From NCBI RefSeq assembly GCF_000021485.1, contig NC_011761.1, positions 836,001 through 900,000 on the forward strand: a stretch of DNA of 64,000 nucleotides, read 5' to 3'. Below, piece by piece: positions 37,727 to 46,830 of the stretch. The notes beneath the pieces are model-generated. The model was not told the origin of the DNA, made no database searches, and worked only from the letters and a program-made list of their open reading frames with translations. The stretch is from Acidithiobacillus ferrooxidans ATCC 23270. GTDB lineage: Bacteria; Pseudomonadota; Gammaproteobacteria; Acidithiobacillales; Acidithiobacillaceae. The position numbers were made by a program, and so were the translations under genes. The first letter of the stretch is position 1. Each line of letters begins with the position of its first letter.

Positions 37727-39082
37727 ATGACGGATTTGCTCAGGCAGTTGCGGGCGGAAATGACATCGTTGCTGGACTGTTTCAGCGCCCCGGCCGTGCT
37801 GCTGTGTGCAGATTACTCCGTTCTCGCCGCCAACCAGGCTTATCGGCGGGTCTTCGGCGACGGCAAGCCCCTGCAGGGGCGGCGCTGTTACGAAATCATG
37901 GAGGACGCCGGCTACGCCTGTCGTCAGGGAGGCAATCATTGCCCACTCGACGCCTGCCAAAGCTCCGGTACCGGCCAGCATGTGGTGCACAGCAATACCT
38001 CCGGAAACGCGCAGATCGATCTCTACCCTATCCGTAATGATAGCGCTAAAGTTGTCTACTTTCTTGAACTGCTGACCCTGGCGCCGCAATTGACGGCGTT
38101 GCCCGCCCCCGCCATGGTCGGCAACTCCCCCGCCTGGCGGGACGTGGCCAGGCTTATCCGCCGGGCGGCGCCCAGTGATGCCGCCGTATTGCTGCTCGGT
38201 GAGTCCGGTACGGGTAAGGAACTGGCCGCTGCGGCCGTACATCAGGCCAGTCACTGTCGGAACGGGCCTTTTGTAGCGGTGGATTGTTCCGGGTTGTCGG
38301 AAACCCTCTTTGAGAGCGAGCTCTTCGGTCATGAAAAAGGGGCATTTACGGGCGCGCATTCGCGCAAAACCGGTCTGGTGGAGGCGGCCGATGGGGGCAC
38401 CCTTTTTCTCGACGAAGTCGGTGATATTCCGCTCAGTCTACAGGTGAAACTTCTGCGCCTGCTGGAAACGGGGCATTTCCGGCGGGTAGGGGGCGTGGAG
38501 CCGATCCGTTCGCAGTTCCGCCTGGTCTCGGCTACTCACCGTCCGCTTGAAAAAATGGTCGCGGAGGAGCGTTTCCGGCAGGATCTGTATTACCGTCTGA
38601 ATACATTTCCGATCATGCTGCCCGCGCTGCGGGAGCGCCTGGAGGATGTGCCCTTGCTGGCGGAAGTCATCCTGCAACGGCTGCCGGTGGCCAGGGGGCT
38701 GCACCTTCACGCCGATACGCTGGAACTGCTGCGCCGTTATAACTACCCCGGCAACATTCGTGAACTGCGCAACATTCTCGAGCGTGCGGCGCTACTGGCC
38801 GACGATGTCTGGATTCTTCCGGAACACCTGCCTACAAACCTTCAGTATTTGTCGGTGCAAGAATCCGGCCCGGCTTCGTCTTTGACGGGCCGGCAGCCCA
38901 TACCCGGTGTTGGCGAAATCATTCCATTGGCGGATCTGGAAGCACAATACCTGCGCTGGGCGCGGGGAAATTATGGTGGCGATCGCCGCGGCCTGGCGCA
39001 GCGCCTGGGGGTAAGCGAGCGAACCTTGTACCGCAAGCTGGACGCACTGAGGAGTAATACTGGGCATGCCGTTGAATCCTGA
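37727..39082 (+). CDS. Sigma-54-dependent activator with cysteine-rich PAS-like sensor domain
   Basis: 451 residues from the ATG at 37727, with GGAGG upstream. N-terminal PAS-like domain (residues about 10-115) with six Cys: C18, C27, C54, C65, C72 and C77; the last four form a RRCYE..C..C..C cluster like PAS domains suspected of metal or redox sensing. AAA+ domain: Walker A GESGTGKE (158-165), GAFTGA (205-210, the sigma-54 contact loop), [13 protein letters not shown] Walker B and the R-finger region. The C-terminal Fis-type [20 protein letters not shown] binds DNA. No receiver domain, so it is a one-component regulator. It is divergent from the sigma-54 promoter of the cyd operon and probably controls it. 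Confidence 0.9.
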   Translation: MTDLLRQLRAEMTSLLDCFSAPAVLLCADYSVLAANQAYRRVFGDGKPLQGRRCYEIMEDAGYACRQGGNHCPLDACQSSGTGQHVVHSNTSGNAQIDLYPIRNDSAKVVYFLELLTLAPQLTALPAPAMVGNSPAWRDVARLIRRAAPSDAAVLLLGESGTGKELAAAAVHQASHCRNGPFVAVDCSGLSETLFESELFGHEKGAFTGAHSRKTGLVEAADGGTLFLDEVGDIPLSLQVKLLRLLETGHFRRVGGVEPIRSQFRLVSATHRPLEKMVAEERFRQDLYYRLNTFPIMLPALRERLEDVPLLAEVILQRLPVARGLHLHADTLELLRRYNYPGNIRELRNILERAALLADDVWILPEHLPTNLQYLSVQESGPASSLTGRQPIPGVGEIIPLADLEAQYLRWARGNYGGDRRGLAQRLGVSERTLYRKLDALRSNTGHAVES

Positions 39083-39722
39083 CATCTGGCCGGAGGGTCT
39101 GTTGACACGCCCCGGTTGCCAAGCGGGAGCGCCTTGCATTGTGCTCCTGCACGGTCTTGGTGCCTCCATGGAAGACCTCGCCGGGATGGCGGATATGGTG
39201 GACCCGGAGAGCCGATTCCGCTGGTTGTTTCCCAATGCGCCGGTGCGCCCGGTGCATGTCAACGGAGACCGGCCGATGCGGGCCTGGTATGACGTTTATG
39301 GTTTCGACGGGCAGTCTGCCGAAGACACCGAGGGATTACAGGACATGGCGTCGCGGCTCGGCGCACTGCTGGATCACGAGGCTGGCAGCGGACCGGCCGT
39401 CATTCTGGGTGGATTCTCCCAGGGGGGCGCCATGTCGCTCTATACCGCGCTACACGCAGGCTACGCGGCCCGCGCGGTGCTGGCCCTCAGTGCCTACCTG
39501 CCGTTGCGTGCCCGCGTGCCGGCGGCGACGCCCGAGTCGCCGCCGGTATTCTGGGCGCACGGGCAGCAAGACGCCGTCCTGCCCATTTCCTATATGGAGA
39601 TCGCCCGGCAGCTACTGGCCGCGTCGGGCTATGCGGTCAGTACTCACCGCTACCCCATGGGCCACACCCTTTGTGAAGACGAACTGCTGGATTTGCGTAG
39701 CTTTCTGTATACCCTCGATTAA
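39066..39722 (+). CDS. Carboxylesterase/phospholipase family alpha/beta hydrolase
   Basis: 218 residues, the length of the small cytosolic esterases of the phospholipase/carboxylesterase family. IVLLHGLGASMEDL forms the oxyanion-hole block, the nucleophile Ser118 is in GGFSQGG, Asp is in GQQDAVLP and His in MGHTLCEDE. RWLFPNAPVRPV and AWYDVYG are family signatures. Substrates are usually short-chain esters or thioesters. The 5' end overlaps the regulator gene by 17 bases, so it is likely cotranscribed, but a functional tie is not evident. Confidence 0.92.
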   Translation: MPLNPDIWPEGLLTRPGCQAGAPCIVLLHGLGASMEDLAGMADMVDPESRFRWLFPNAPVRPVHVNGDRPMRAWYDVYGFDGQSAEDTEGLQDMASRLGALLDHEAGSGPAVILGGFSQGGAMSLYTALHAGYAARAVLALSAYLPLRARVPAATPESPPVFWAHGQQDAVLPISYMEIARQLLAASGYAVSTHRYPMGHTLCEDELLDLRSFLYTLD

Positions 39723-41137
39723 TCGGAGGGCCCAAAGATCTGTTCTTCGAGACCCCAACGCGCCGCCAGTGTTTCGGTGGCGTTTACCAGTTCTTCTGCG
39801 CGGGAAGGGTGGTTGGTGCGAGTTTCGACGATCCTGCGCAGCATCCCGTCGTGGTCGCCGCCATTGGCAAGCAAATGAATCAATTCGCCGGCATCCCGCC
39901 CGACGATTTCACCGCCAAGCAGTTCGCCGCTGTCCATGTCAGCCAGAAGGCGGACAAAGCCAACGCCGTCGTCCTGCCCCAGTGCGCGTGGTGAAGTCTC
40001 AAAAGCCGCAAAACCGACCGCGGGTTCAAAACCTGCGTCCTCGGCCGCTTCGTCATCCATACCGATACGCGCGAGTTCCACTGCGGAATACACCAGTTCC
40101 GGCACCCAGAGCGGGTCGCGTTCCTGCTTTTCGGTGCTGAGCAGGTTGTGGATGACTATCCGGGCGTCGTTGAGAGCCTGGTTGGCATTCATGATCGGTC
40201 CGACAGCGTCGCCAATGGCATAGATGCCGGGCTCGCCGGTCTCCAGGGCGGCGTCGGTCTGCACAAATCCATGATCGTCCAGGGTGATACGAGTGTTTTC
40301 CAGACCCAATCCCTCGGTGTAGGCATGGCGTCCGGTGGCGAGCAGTACCCAATCGCCATGGATCGGCTTCCCCTGGTCGTCGAAGACGGTCACGCCCTCG
40401 GTCGTCGTCTCCATGCGGTGGATCCTGAACCCGGACTGTGGATGGATACCCAATCCGGCCAGCGCCGCATGGAGTATATCCCTGGCCTGCGGCGAATAGC
40501 GGGTGTGGGCGAGAGGCGTGGAGTGCACCAGCCATTCCACCTGTTTGCCGAGCTGGGTAAAAATATACGCAAACTCGGTGCCGATAACCCCTCCACCCAC
40601 CAGGATCACCCGATCTCCGTGCGGGACGCCGTTGTCATAGAGCATGTCGCTGGTCAGCACTTTGCCGGCTGCCGGAACGATTCCCCGGGGCAGGGATGGC
40701 GCCGATCCGGTGGCGATGATGCTGGTTTCCGTATGGATTTCCACCAGTCCGCCGACCCCTTCAACGGCGATGCGCCGGGCGTCCAGGAAGCTGCCCGTGC
40801 CATCGTAAAGATGTATCCCGAGGCGCTTGAGGTAGTCAAGATAGCTGCCACGGACAGTCTCCACCACATCGTGCTGATGCTGCCAGGCTTGCGCCATATT
40901 TCCCCTCAGCACCGGACCTATCACCCCCCGCTTTTGGAAATGACGGCTTTGCTCTATCCATTTTGCCGTTTCATGCCAGTCCTTTTTAGGGACACAGCCC
41001 CGATTGAGACAGGTTCCTCCCCAGGTCTTTCTCTCGATAATCGCGGTTCTTTTGCCGCGCAGAGCCGCCAGAACTGCCGCACGATAACCGCCGGGGCCAC
41101 TGCCGATAATGGTGACATCATAGTTGTCCGTACTCAT
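39719..41137 (-). CDS. lpd: Dihydrolipoyl dehydrogenase (or closely related disulfide reductase)
   Basis: 472 residues. FAD fold TIIGSGPGGYRAAVLAA; redox disulfide Cys43/Cys48 in GGTCLNRGCVPKK; NAD fold RVILVGGGVIGTEFAYIF; second FAD block GIYAIGDAVGP. The dimerisation domain ends with TNHPSRAEE in place of the usual HxHPTxxE; the catalytic His and Glu are kept. It stands alone, with no E1/E2 genes nearby, so it may serve the glycine cleavage system coded at 59.6 kb and other lipoyl complexes. Start ATG with AGGAAGG upstream. Converges with the esterase gene, overlapping its stop by 4 bases. Confidence 0.88.
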   Translation of the reverse strand: MSTDNYDVTIIGSGPGGYRAAVLAALRGKRTAIIERKTWGGTCLNRGCVPKKDWHETAKWIEQSRHFQKRGVIGPVLRGNMAQAWQHQHDVVETVRGSYLDYLKRLGIHLYDGTGSFLDARRIAVEGVGGLVEIHTETSIIATGSAPSLPRGIVPAAGKVLTSDMLYDNGVPHGDRVILVGGGVIGTEFAYIFTQLGKQVEWLVHSTPLAHTRYSPQARDILHAALAGLGIHPQSGFRIHRMETTTEGVTVFDDQGKPIHGDWVLLATGRHAYTEGLGLENTRITLDDHGFVQTDAALETGEPGIYAIGDAVGPIMNANQALNDARIVIHNLLSTEKQERDPLWVPELVYSAVELARIGMDDEAAEDAGFEPAVGFAAFETSPRALGQDDGVGFVRLLADMDSGELLGGEIVGRDAGELIHLLANGGDHDGMLRRIVETRTNHPSRAEELVNATETLAARWGLEEQIFGPSD

Positions 41138-41540
41138 AAAACCTTCCTAGTCAATATGATAGAAGTCATTCGTAAGGTTGTTGATCATGTTGGTGGCCGC
41201 GCGTTGTTGCGTCGGTGATTAAATTCCATGGTGGAGCGAGTGCAGGTTCATGAATTATTTTGTTGTTTATCAGCGACTATTACCCCTAGCCATTTTTATA
41301 GTTGAAAGGCGTCATTTATAGAACTCGTCTATGGGTGTCTGACGATACTATAATACTTTCAGTGCGCTATGAAGTCTGTCTTGAATGCGTCCGCGAGAGA
41401 TGCGGTTCGGCGCGGTGGATTCTCTGGTCATCTTTCCGATGACGTCGGGCACAAGCGACAAAAGCAAGCCTCAAAAAATAAATAAACATTAAAAATTAGT
41501 ATGTTGCACCTATGGCACAGGTATTGCTTCCTGTTCTGTC
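41138..41540. other. Intergenic region between lpd and opgG
   Basis: 403 bases without a convincing gene, clearly more AT-rich than its surroundings, especially 41470-41510 (A-rich, a possible IHF-type bending site). It holds a TATAAT hexamer at 41349 without a good -35, a CCGATGACGTCGG partial palindrome near 41437, and a sigma-54 promoter at its end. Confidence 0.6.
41513..41528 (+). promoter_or_regulatory. Sigma-54 promoter of opgG
   Basis: TGGCAC-AGGTA-TTGCT, a full match to TGGCAC-N5-TTGCW. The -12 C is at 41527, placing the RNA start at about 41539, only two bases before the opgG ATG. No ribosome binding site is present in between. Confidence 0.85.
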
Positions 41541-43085
41541 ATGAATATTTATCGTCGTCGTCATCATCTGTCACTGAAGCCGCTTTCTGCCGTCCTGCTT
41601 GGGCTGGCCGCATTGACGGCAACGCTGCCCGCATACGCCGCCGAGTTCGGCATGGCTACGGTGGAGGCCAAGGCCAAATTGCTGGTGGACCGCACCTACA
41701 ACCCGAAGCCCTTGCCTATCCCGGCTTTTCTCAAAGATCTCACGCCCGACCAGTATGCCGAGATTCAGGATGTTTCACCGCTCTGGAGAGGCGACCACTT
41801 GCCGTACGAGGCACAGTTTTATCTTCCTGGCTCCTGGTTTCACCGCCCAGTGGTTATTCGCAGCGTTGTGGACGGTGCGGTACGGCCAGTGCCCTTTACG
41901 CTGGAGCACTTCAGTTTCGGCAAACTGAACGTACCCAAAAATATACCCAGCGCACTCGGCTATGCAGGTTTCCGTCTGCTCGCGCCGCTCGACAATCCAC
42001 CGCATCACAACGAGTTCATCTCCTTTCTCGGTGCGACCTATTTTCGCGCTGTCGGCAAAGGTGCCATCTACGGGACCTCGGCCCGTGGGCTCGGGATCGA
42101 CACGGCTCAGCCTTCCGGCGAAATCTTCCCCTACTTCAAAGAATTCTGGCTGGTGCGCCCCAAACCCGATGCGACCTCGATGGTGGTCTATGCGCTGATG
42201 GACAGCTCCGTCGCGACGGGGGCCTATCGCTTCACCATCCAGCAGGGGGATAGCACCACGGTGCATGTGGAGGCCACCATCTACCTGCGCAAGCCGGTAC
42301 AGGTACTGGAACTGGCGCCCTTGACCAGCATGTACTGGCACGGCCATGGACGCGGCGCCATCGCAGGTGACTGGCACCCGGCCCAGCACGATTCCAGCGA
42401 CTTGGTCATGGCCAACGGTAATGGTGAATGGACGACCAGGCCCATCAACAACCCGCTGTACGCCCAGACCACGACCTACGCGATGGATCATCCAGTCGGG
42501 TTTGGCCTGATTCAGCAGGATCGCCGGTTCTCCGCTTACCAGGGTATCGAAACCCAGTACCAACGGCGCCCCAGCGTCTGGGTTCAGCCCGACGGTGATT
42601 GGGGCAAGGGGCAGCTACGTCTGGTGGAGTTGCCCACCAACAATCGGGATATGGATAATATTGTCGCGTTCTGGGTGCCGGAACATGAACCTGCACCCAA
42701 AACGCCCCTGCACTTCGCCTATACCCTGCGCTTTTTCCTCGATAATCACGGTCTGATCCCGCTGCCCCATCCGGTGGGCACCTATCTGGGCGACGATCCA
42801 AAAGTGCCCGGCGCACGGAAGGTGGTAATCGATTTCGGGGGCGGGGCACTCTCCAAACTGCAGGAAACCGCGCCCGTGCAGGTCCATCTTGAGGCTGCGG
42901 ACGGTGCGAAAATTCTCAGCCAGAAACTGGAATGGGAAAAGGATGGTCATTTCTGGCGAGTGATCGCCGTCATTCAGCCGCAACCGGGTTCGCCCAGTAA
43001 TGTACGGTGTTTTTTAACCCTGAACCATCAGGTGATGAGCAATACCTGGACATATCTTTTACACGCGGCAAAGGAGCAGATGTAA
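41541..43085 (+). CDS. opgG: Glucan biosynthesis protein G (periplasmic OpgG/MdoG)
   Basis: 514 residues (E. coli 511). Sec signal peptide (basic NIYRRRHH start, hydrophobic core, cleavage near PAYAAEF). OpgG family blocks: VRSVVDGAVRPVPF-like segment, FISFLGATYFRAVGKG, YGTSARGLGIDTA, PYFKEFWLVRP, and TSMYWHGHGRG. It helps build and branch osmoregulated periplasmic beta-glucans. No alternative in-frame start is available and there is no Shine-Dalgarno, so translation from a nearly leaderless mRNA is likely. Its stop overlaps the next start (TAATG). Confidence 0.93.
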   Translation: MNIYRRRHHLSLKPLSAVLLGLAALTATLPAYAAEFGMATVEAKAKLLVDRTYNPKPLPIPAFLKDLTPDQYAEIQDVSPLWRGDHLPYEAQFYLPGSWFHRPVVIRSVVDGAVRPVPFTLEHFSFGKLNVPKNIPSALGYAGFRLLAPLDNPPHHNEFISFLGATYFRAVGKGAIYGTSARGLGIDTAQPSGEIFPYFKEFWLVRPKPDATSMVVYALMDSSVATGAYRFTIQQGDSTTVHVEATIYLRKPVQVLELAPLTSMYWHGHGRGAIAGDWHPAQHDSSDLVMANGNGEWTTRPINNPLYAQTTTYAMDHPVGFGLIQQDRRFSAYQGIETQYQRRPSVWVQPDGDWGKGQLRLVELPTNNRDMDNIVAFWVPEHEPAPKTPLHFAYTLRFFLDNHGLIPLPHPVGTYLGDDPKVPGARKVVIDFGGGALSKLQETAPVQVHLEAADGAKILSQKLEWEKDGHFWRVIAVIQPQPGSPSNVRCFLTLNHQVMSNTWTYLLHAAKEQM

Positions 43086-43588
43086 TGTTTAAGGATGAAT
43101 CAAGCTACAGTGTCAATCCTGCGGGTGATCTGCTGGCGGGTTGGACAGCGGAGGCCATGGTCGTCGCAAACAACGCCCCGGTGCTGGCCCGTGTGGAGCA
43201 GTACATGGCTCGCCTGTCATTGACGGATGCCCAGCGGTTGTGGGTTCGCGGACAGGTAGTGGCGCAACTGCGCGGCGCGAATATGGAAGGTGAGGCGCTT
43301 TATGCCCGGGCCTTCGCGGGCCTACAGTTGGCTCTGGCGACGCTGGGGAACGGCGACGAGCTGGATGCGCGACTCGATCTTTCCCTCCATCTGCCCGTGG
43401 GCGACGCCCATGATGGCAAGTCCTGTCGCTGGTTGCAGCATCAGGTAGGACCGGCCATCGTGCGTTCCAGCATGGCCTCGCGGCCCTTGAACCGGTCCTG
43501 GGGCGCAGCCCTGATGCGCCTCGCCCAGTCCCTGCTCAACCACCACACGATCCGCGCGCATCCGCGCGTACTGCCCGGAGAAGCCTGA
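43085..43588 (+). CDS. Unknown 167-residue protein between opgG and opgH
   Basis: Starts at ATG 43085, overlapping the opgG TAA by one base, and stops 2 bases before opgH, so it is translated with both. Soluble, mostly helical, no signal peptide or membrane helix. Residues 1-110 are acidic to neutral (DLLAGWTAEAMVVANNAPVL, ARLSLTDAQRLWVRGQVVAQ); the C-terminal part is Arg/His-rich. I do not recognise the family. Because OpgH here lacks the long cytosolic N-terminal region of the E. coli enzyme, this protein may take over part of that role; this is only an inference from position. Confidence 0.7.
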   Translation: MFKDESSYSVNPAGDLLAGWTAEAMVVANNAPVLARVEQYMARLSLTDAQRLWVRGQVVAQLRGANMEGEALYARAFAGLQLALATLGNGDELDARLDLSLHLPVGDAHDGKSCRWLQHQVGPAIVRSSMASRPLNRSWGAALMRLAQSLLNHHTIRAHPRVLPGEA

Positions 43589-43590
43589 AT

Positions 43591-45669
43591 ATGGGCCGTG
43601 GCGGCGCCCGGCCATGGGAAGCCATCGGCCGGTACCGGCGCTACTGGCTCAGCACTTTTATCGTTCTTCCGGCATGCGGCGCTGGCCTGACACTGGACCA
43701 GGTATTGACAGACCGCCTGCCTTTCTGGTTGGAACTGCCGACGCTGCTCATCTTTGTATTGCTGTTCGCCTGGATATCCGCAGGATTCTGGACGGCGCTG
43801 GTAGGGTTCGTTCTGCTCATGCGTGGACGCACCGATACCACACCGGGCAGCCCCGAACTGCACCTGGCTGAGCCGCGTCTGCAGAGTCGGGTGGCGGTAC
43901 TCATGCCGATTTACAACGAAGAGATAGAACGGGTCGCCGCGGGCCTCCAAGCCACTTATAAATCCATACAGAAGACCGGCGCGCTCGCCCATTTCGAGTT
44001 TTTCCTGTTGAGCGATACCCGCGACCCCGCCATCTGGCTGCGCGAAGAGCTGGTGTGGTCGGCGCTTTGCGAGTCTTTGGACGCTTTTGGGCGCATCCAT
44101 TACCGGCGGCGGCCCATCAATAACAAGGCCAAGAGCGGGAATGTAGCAGATTTCTGCCGCCGCTGGGGTAAGGGTTACGAATACATGGTGGTACTCGACG
44201 CCGACAGTGTGATGAACGGCGAAACGCTGTACCGGATGCTGGAGATGATGGAGGGTAATCCTCAGGTCGGCATCATTCAGACCCAGCCGGTGGCGGTCAA
44301 TCGCGAAACCCTGTATGCGCGCCTGCAACAGTTCGCGCAGCATCTGTACGGCCCGATTTTCAGCGTCGGCCTGCGCTTCTGGCAGTTGGGCGACGGCCAT
44401 TATATCGGCCATAACGCCATGCTTCGAATCGCTCCCTTCTCCCAATATTGCGCCCTGCCGGTATTGCCGGGGCGGGCCCCTCTCGGCGGCCCGCTACTGA
44501 GCCACGATTTCGTCGAGGCTGCGCTCATGGCCAAAAGCGGCTGGGAAGTCTGGTTTGTGCCCAGCCTGTCCGGGAGTTATGAGGAAGTGCCTCCGACCCT
44601 GATCGACGATCTCAAACGCGACCGCCGCTGGGCGCAGGGTAATCTTCAACATCTGCGCCTGCTGGCAGGGGAGGGGCTGCGCCCGGCGCATCGTTTTCTT
44701 TTTGTCAACGGTGCCATGTCTTTTTTGGCGGCGCCCTTGTGGGGCCTGTTTTTGATCCTGGGTGCCCTGGGCTCGCTCCACTGGGCCAATACAGCCAGTG
44801 ACGGCAGCGTCATCACCCCCCTCGACTGGGACTGGCTGGTCAGTCCCATGCCCTTCTGGCTGTTTGGGGTGACGGCGATTTTACTGCTGTCGCCAAAATT
44901 CATGGCGGTGCTCTGGGTATTGCGTCAGCACGGCCGAAAAGAGCATTTCGGCGGCGCCTTCCATCTGGTGCTCAGTATGTTTTTGGAGAGTATATTTTCG
45001 ATACTCATGGCGCCGATCCGTATGGCCTTTCACAGCCAGTTCGTGATTCAGACCCTGATGGGGCGCGGCGTGAGCTGGGGCGCGCAAGTCCGTGGCGATC
45101 AGGAGACGTCCTGGCGGGATGCACTACGCTATTTTGGGTGGTGCTCGGCGCTGGGTTTGATTCTGGCAGGGATACTCTATCCCTTTCTGGGGGCGTGGCA
45201 CTTTGCCTGGCTGGTCCCCATACTCGGGGGGCTGGCGTCAGCGGTGCCCCTGGCGGCCTGGACGAGTCGCCCCGCGCTGGGGCGCTGGACCCAGCGGCAT
45301 CATCTTTTTGTCATCCCCGAAGAAGTACATGTCCCGCAGGAATTGCAATCGCTCGGCGCGGATAGGATGGCCTATATGCCCCACATAGAGGGGGATCCCT
45401 TTGTTCAGGTGGTGGTGGACCCCCGTTTCAACGCAATACATACGGCCTTGCAGCGTAACCGTACCGCCGCCTGGCCCCGTGCGGCGAAACTCTGCCACAA
45501 GGCGCTGGAACAGGGTCCGCAAGGGCTCAGCAACCGTGAGCGCAACATACTGCTGACCGATCGCAACTCCATGCTCGCGCTGCATCGTGCGGTCTGGTCC
45601 ACGGCCGATCGGACGCGTCTGGCGGCCTGGGGGTTGCAGAGCGAGGCGCAGGTGTTGTCCGACGCGTGA
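43591..45669 (+). CDS. opgH: Glucans biosynthesis glucosyltransferase H (OpgH/MdoH), short N terminus
   Basis: Inner-membrane GT2 family enzyme that polymerises beta-1,2-glucan from UDP-glucose. 692 residues against 847 in E. coli; about 110-130 N-terminal cytosolic residues are missing and the protein starts just before the first helix (RRYWLSTFIVLP). GT2 blocks: VAVLMPIYNEEIERV, SGNVADFCRRWG, MVVLDADSVMNG, GHNAMLRI, LSHDFVEAALM, SGSYEEVPPTL and the processive RDRRWAQGN. Several C-terminal helices follow (LVLSMFLESIFSILMAPIRM). Last gene of the sigma-54-linked opg operon. Confidence 0.94.
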   Translation: MGRGGARPWEAIGRYRRYWLSTFIVLPACGAGLTLDQVLTDRLPFWLELPTLLIFVLLFAWISAGFWTALVGFVLLMRGRTDTTPGSPELHLAEPRLQSRVAVLMPIYNEEIERVAAGLQATYKSIQKTGALAHFEFFLLSDTRDPAIWLREELVWSALCESLDAFGRIHYRRRPINNKAKSGNVADFCRRWGKGYEYMVVLDADSVMNGETLYRMLEMMEGNPQVGIIQTQPVAVNRETLYARLQQFAQHLYGPIFSVGLRFWQLGDGHYIGHNAMLRIAPFSQYCALPVLPGRAPLGGPLLSHDFVEAALMAKSGWEVWFVPSLSGSYEEVPPTLIDDLKRDRRWAQGNLQHLRLLAGEGLRPAHRFLFVNGAMSFLAAPLWGLFLILGALGSLHWANTASDGSVITPLDWDWLVSPMPFWLFGVTAILLLSPKFMAVLWVLRQHGRKEHFGGAFHLVLSMFLESIFSILMAPIRMAFHSQFVIQTLMGRGVSWGAQVRGDQETSWRDALRYFGWCSALGLILAGILYPFLGAWHFAWLVPILGGLASAVPLAAWTSRPALGRWTQRHHLFVIPEEVHVPQELQSLGADRMAYMPHIEGDPFVQVVVDPRFNAIHTALQRNRTAAWPRAAKLCHKALEQGPQGLSNRERNILLTDRNSMLALHRAVWSTADRTRLAAWGLQSEAQVLSDA

Positions 45670-45687
45670 TCCCGATCCGGCCGAGGC

Positions 45688-46704
45688 TCAGGAACGCCGG
45701 TTGCGGATTTCCGCCAGACGCTCCGCGCGGGCACCTTTCCCGCCCAGGTAGCCGGGTACGATACTCTCGACAGAGGTGGCCTCTATCTGAAAACTCTCGG
45801 CCAGATCATTTCTGGTACAGACGCTGTCGATAGACAGGGAGAGCAGGTTATCGCGGGTGAGTACCTTGCCCGGCAGCCTTTCCATGATGCTGGCCTGAAG
45901 ATTGCCGGCGAAGTCACCGAGGGGCACGATGACGCGACGGGTGCCGATCAGACTCTGGGTATAGGCCACCAGTTCACCGAGGGTATAGACTTTCGGACCA
46001 CACAGATCATAGGCTTGACCGTAGGTTTTTTCGTCATCCATGGATTGCACGTAGGCGCTGACCACATCTTCAATCCAGACCGGCTGCATTCTGGCTTTCG
46101 ACCGGGCCAGCGGAATGAAAAAGGGAATGCGGCGCAATAGCCCGGCGAAGCGGTTGAAAAAGCTGTCACCCTCACCAAAAATCACCGCTGGGCGAAAAGA
46201 AGTGGTTTTGAGCCCATGGCTCCAGAGTGGCATGGGTTCTTCCAGATCATCAAAGCGTCCCATTTCCGCCCTATTCCCGTTCGACTGACGGACGATCTCC
46301 TCACCCGTCCCCTTGGAGCGCAGGTAGGCGCTGGGACCGGTGGGGCTGGCTCCCAATGCGCTCATGTGAAGTAGACGGGGGATGCCCAGATCATTGCAGG
46401 CGCCGACTACCAGGCGCGGGAGTTCGACGTGGTTCCTGTCGAAATCGCCTTGATGGCGTTCATTGAGGATTCCCACGAGATTGATGACGACATCTCGTCC
46501 TGCAAGCTGTTTTTTTAACGCGACGGGGTCATGGACATTGGCCTCGATCAACTCCACACCGGGGAGTACCAGCAGATTTTCACGGTGACGTTCGCGGTTG
46601 CGCGTCAGGATGCGCACGGCGTGTCCTTTCTGGCTCAACCGCTCTGCCAGGTGCCGCCCCACGAAGCCCGTGCCCCCCAGAATACAAATTTTGTGAAGTG
46701 TCAT
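45688..46704 (-). CDS. NAD(P)-binding atypical SDR / NDUFA9-like protein
   Basis: 338 residues from the ATG at 46704; a longer open frame upstream has no family support. Rossmann start KICILGGTGFVGRHLAERL, then VINLVGILNER, LLHMSALGASPTGPSAYLRSK (SDR Ser and YxxxK equivalent) and FRPAVIFGEGDSFFNRFAGL. This matches the complex I 39-kDa (NDUFA9)-type proteins found near quinone biosynthesis or respiratory genes in proteobacteria. No membrane helix. It is convergent with opgH and divergent from the DUF423 gene. The exact role is unknown. Confidence 0.85.
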   Translation of the reverse strand: MTLHKICILGGTGFVGRHLAERLSQKGHAVRILTRNRERHRENLLVLPGVELIEANVHDPVALKKQLAGRDVVINLVGILNERHQGDFDRNHVELPRLVVGACNDLGIPRLLHMSALGASPTGPSAYLRSKGTGEEIVRQSNGNRAEMGRFDDLEEPMPLWSHGLKTTSFRPAVIFGEGDSFFNRFAGLLRRIPFFIPLARSKARMQPVWIEDVVSAYVQSMDDEKTYGQAYDLCGPKVYTLGELVAYTQSLIGTRRVIVPLGDFAGNLQASIMERLPGKVLTRDNLLSLSIDSVCTRNDLAESFQIEATSVESIVPGYLGGKGARAERLAEIRNRRS

Positions 46705-46830
46705 GACTCCTCCAGGATGATACCTGCCAGCATAGCACAGGCTTATGAACGGTGGGGGCGGATGGGCCGTATTTGTTCGAGGCCCTCCATATGGGCTATA
46801 AACCGGGATGGTATTCGAGGGAGGAATGAC

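Noticed and set aside
40148-41218. 356-residue plus-strand frame over lpd
   Set aside because: Antisense to lpd and without any recognisable motif.
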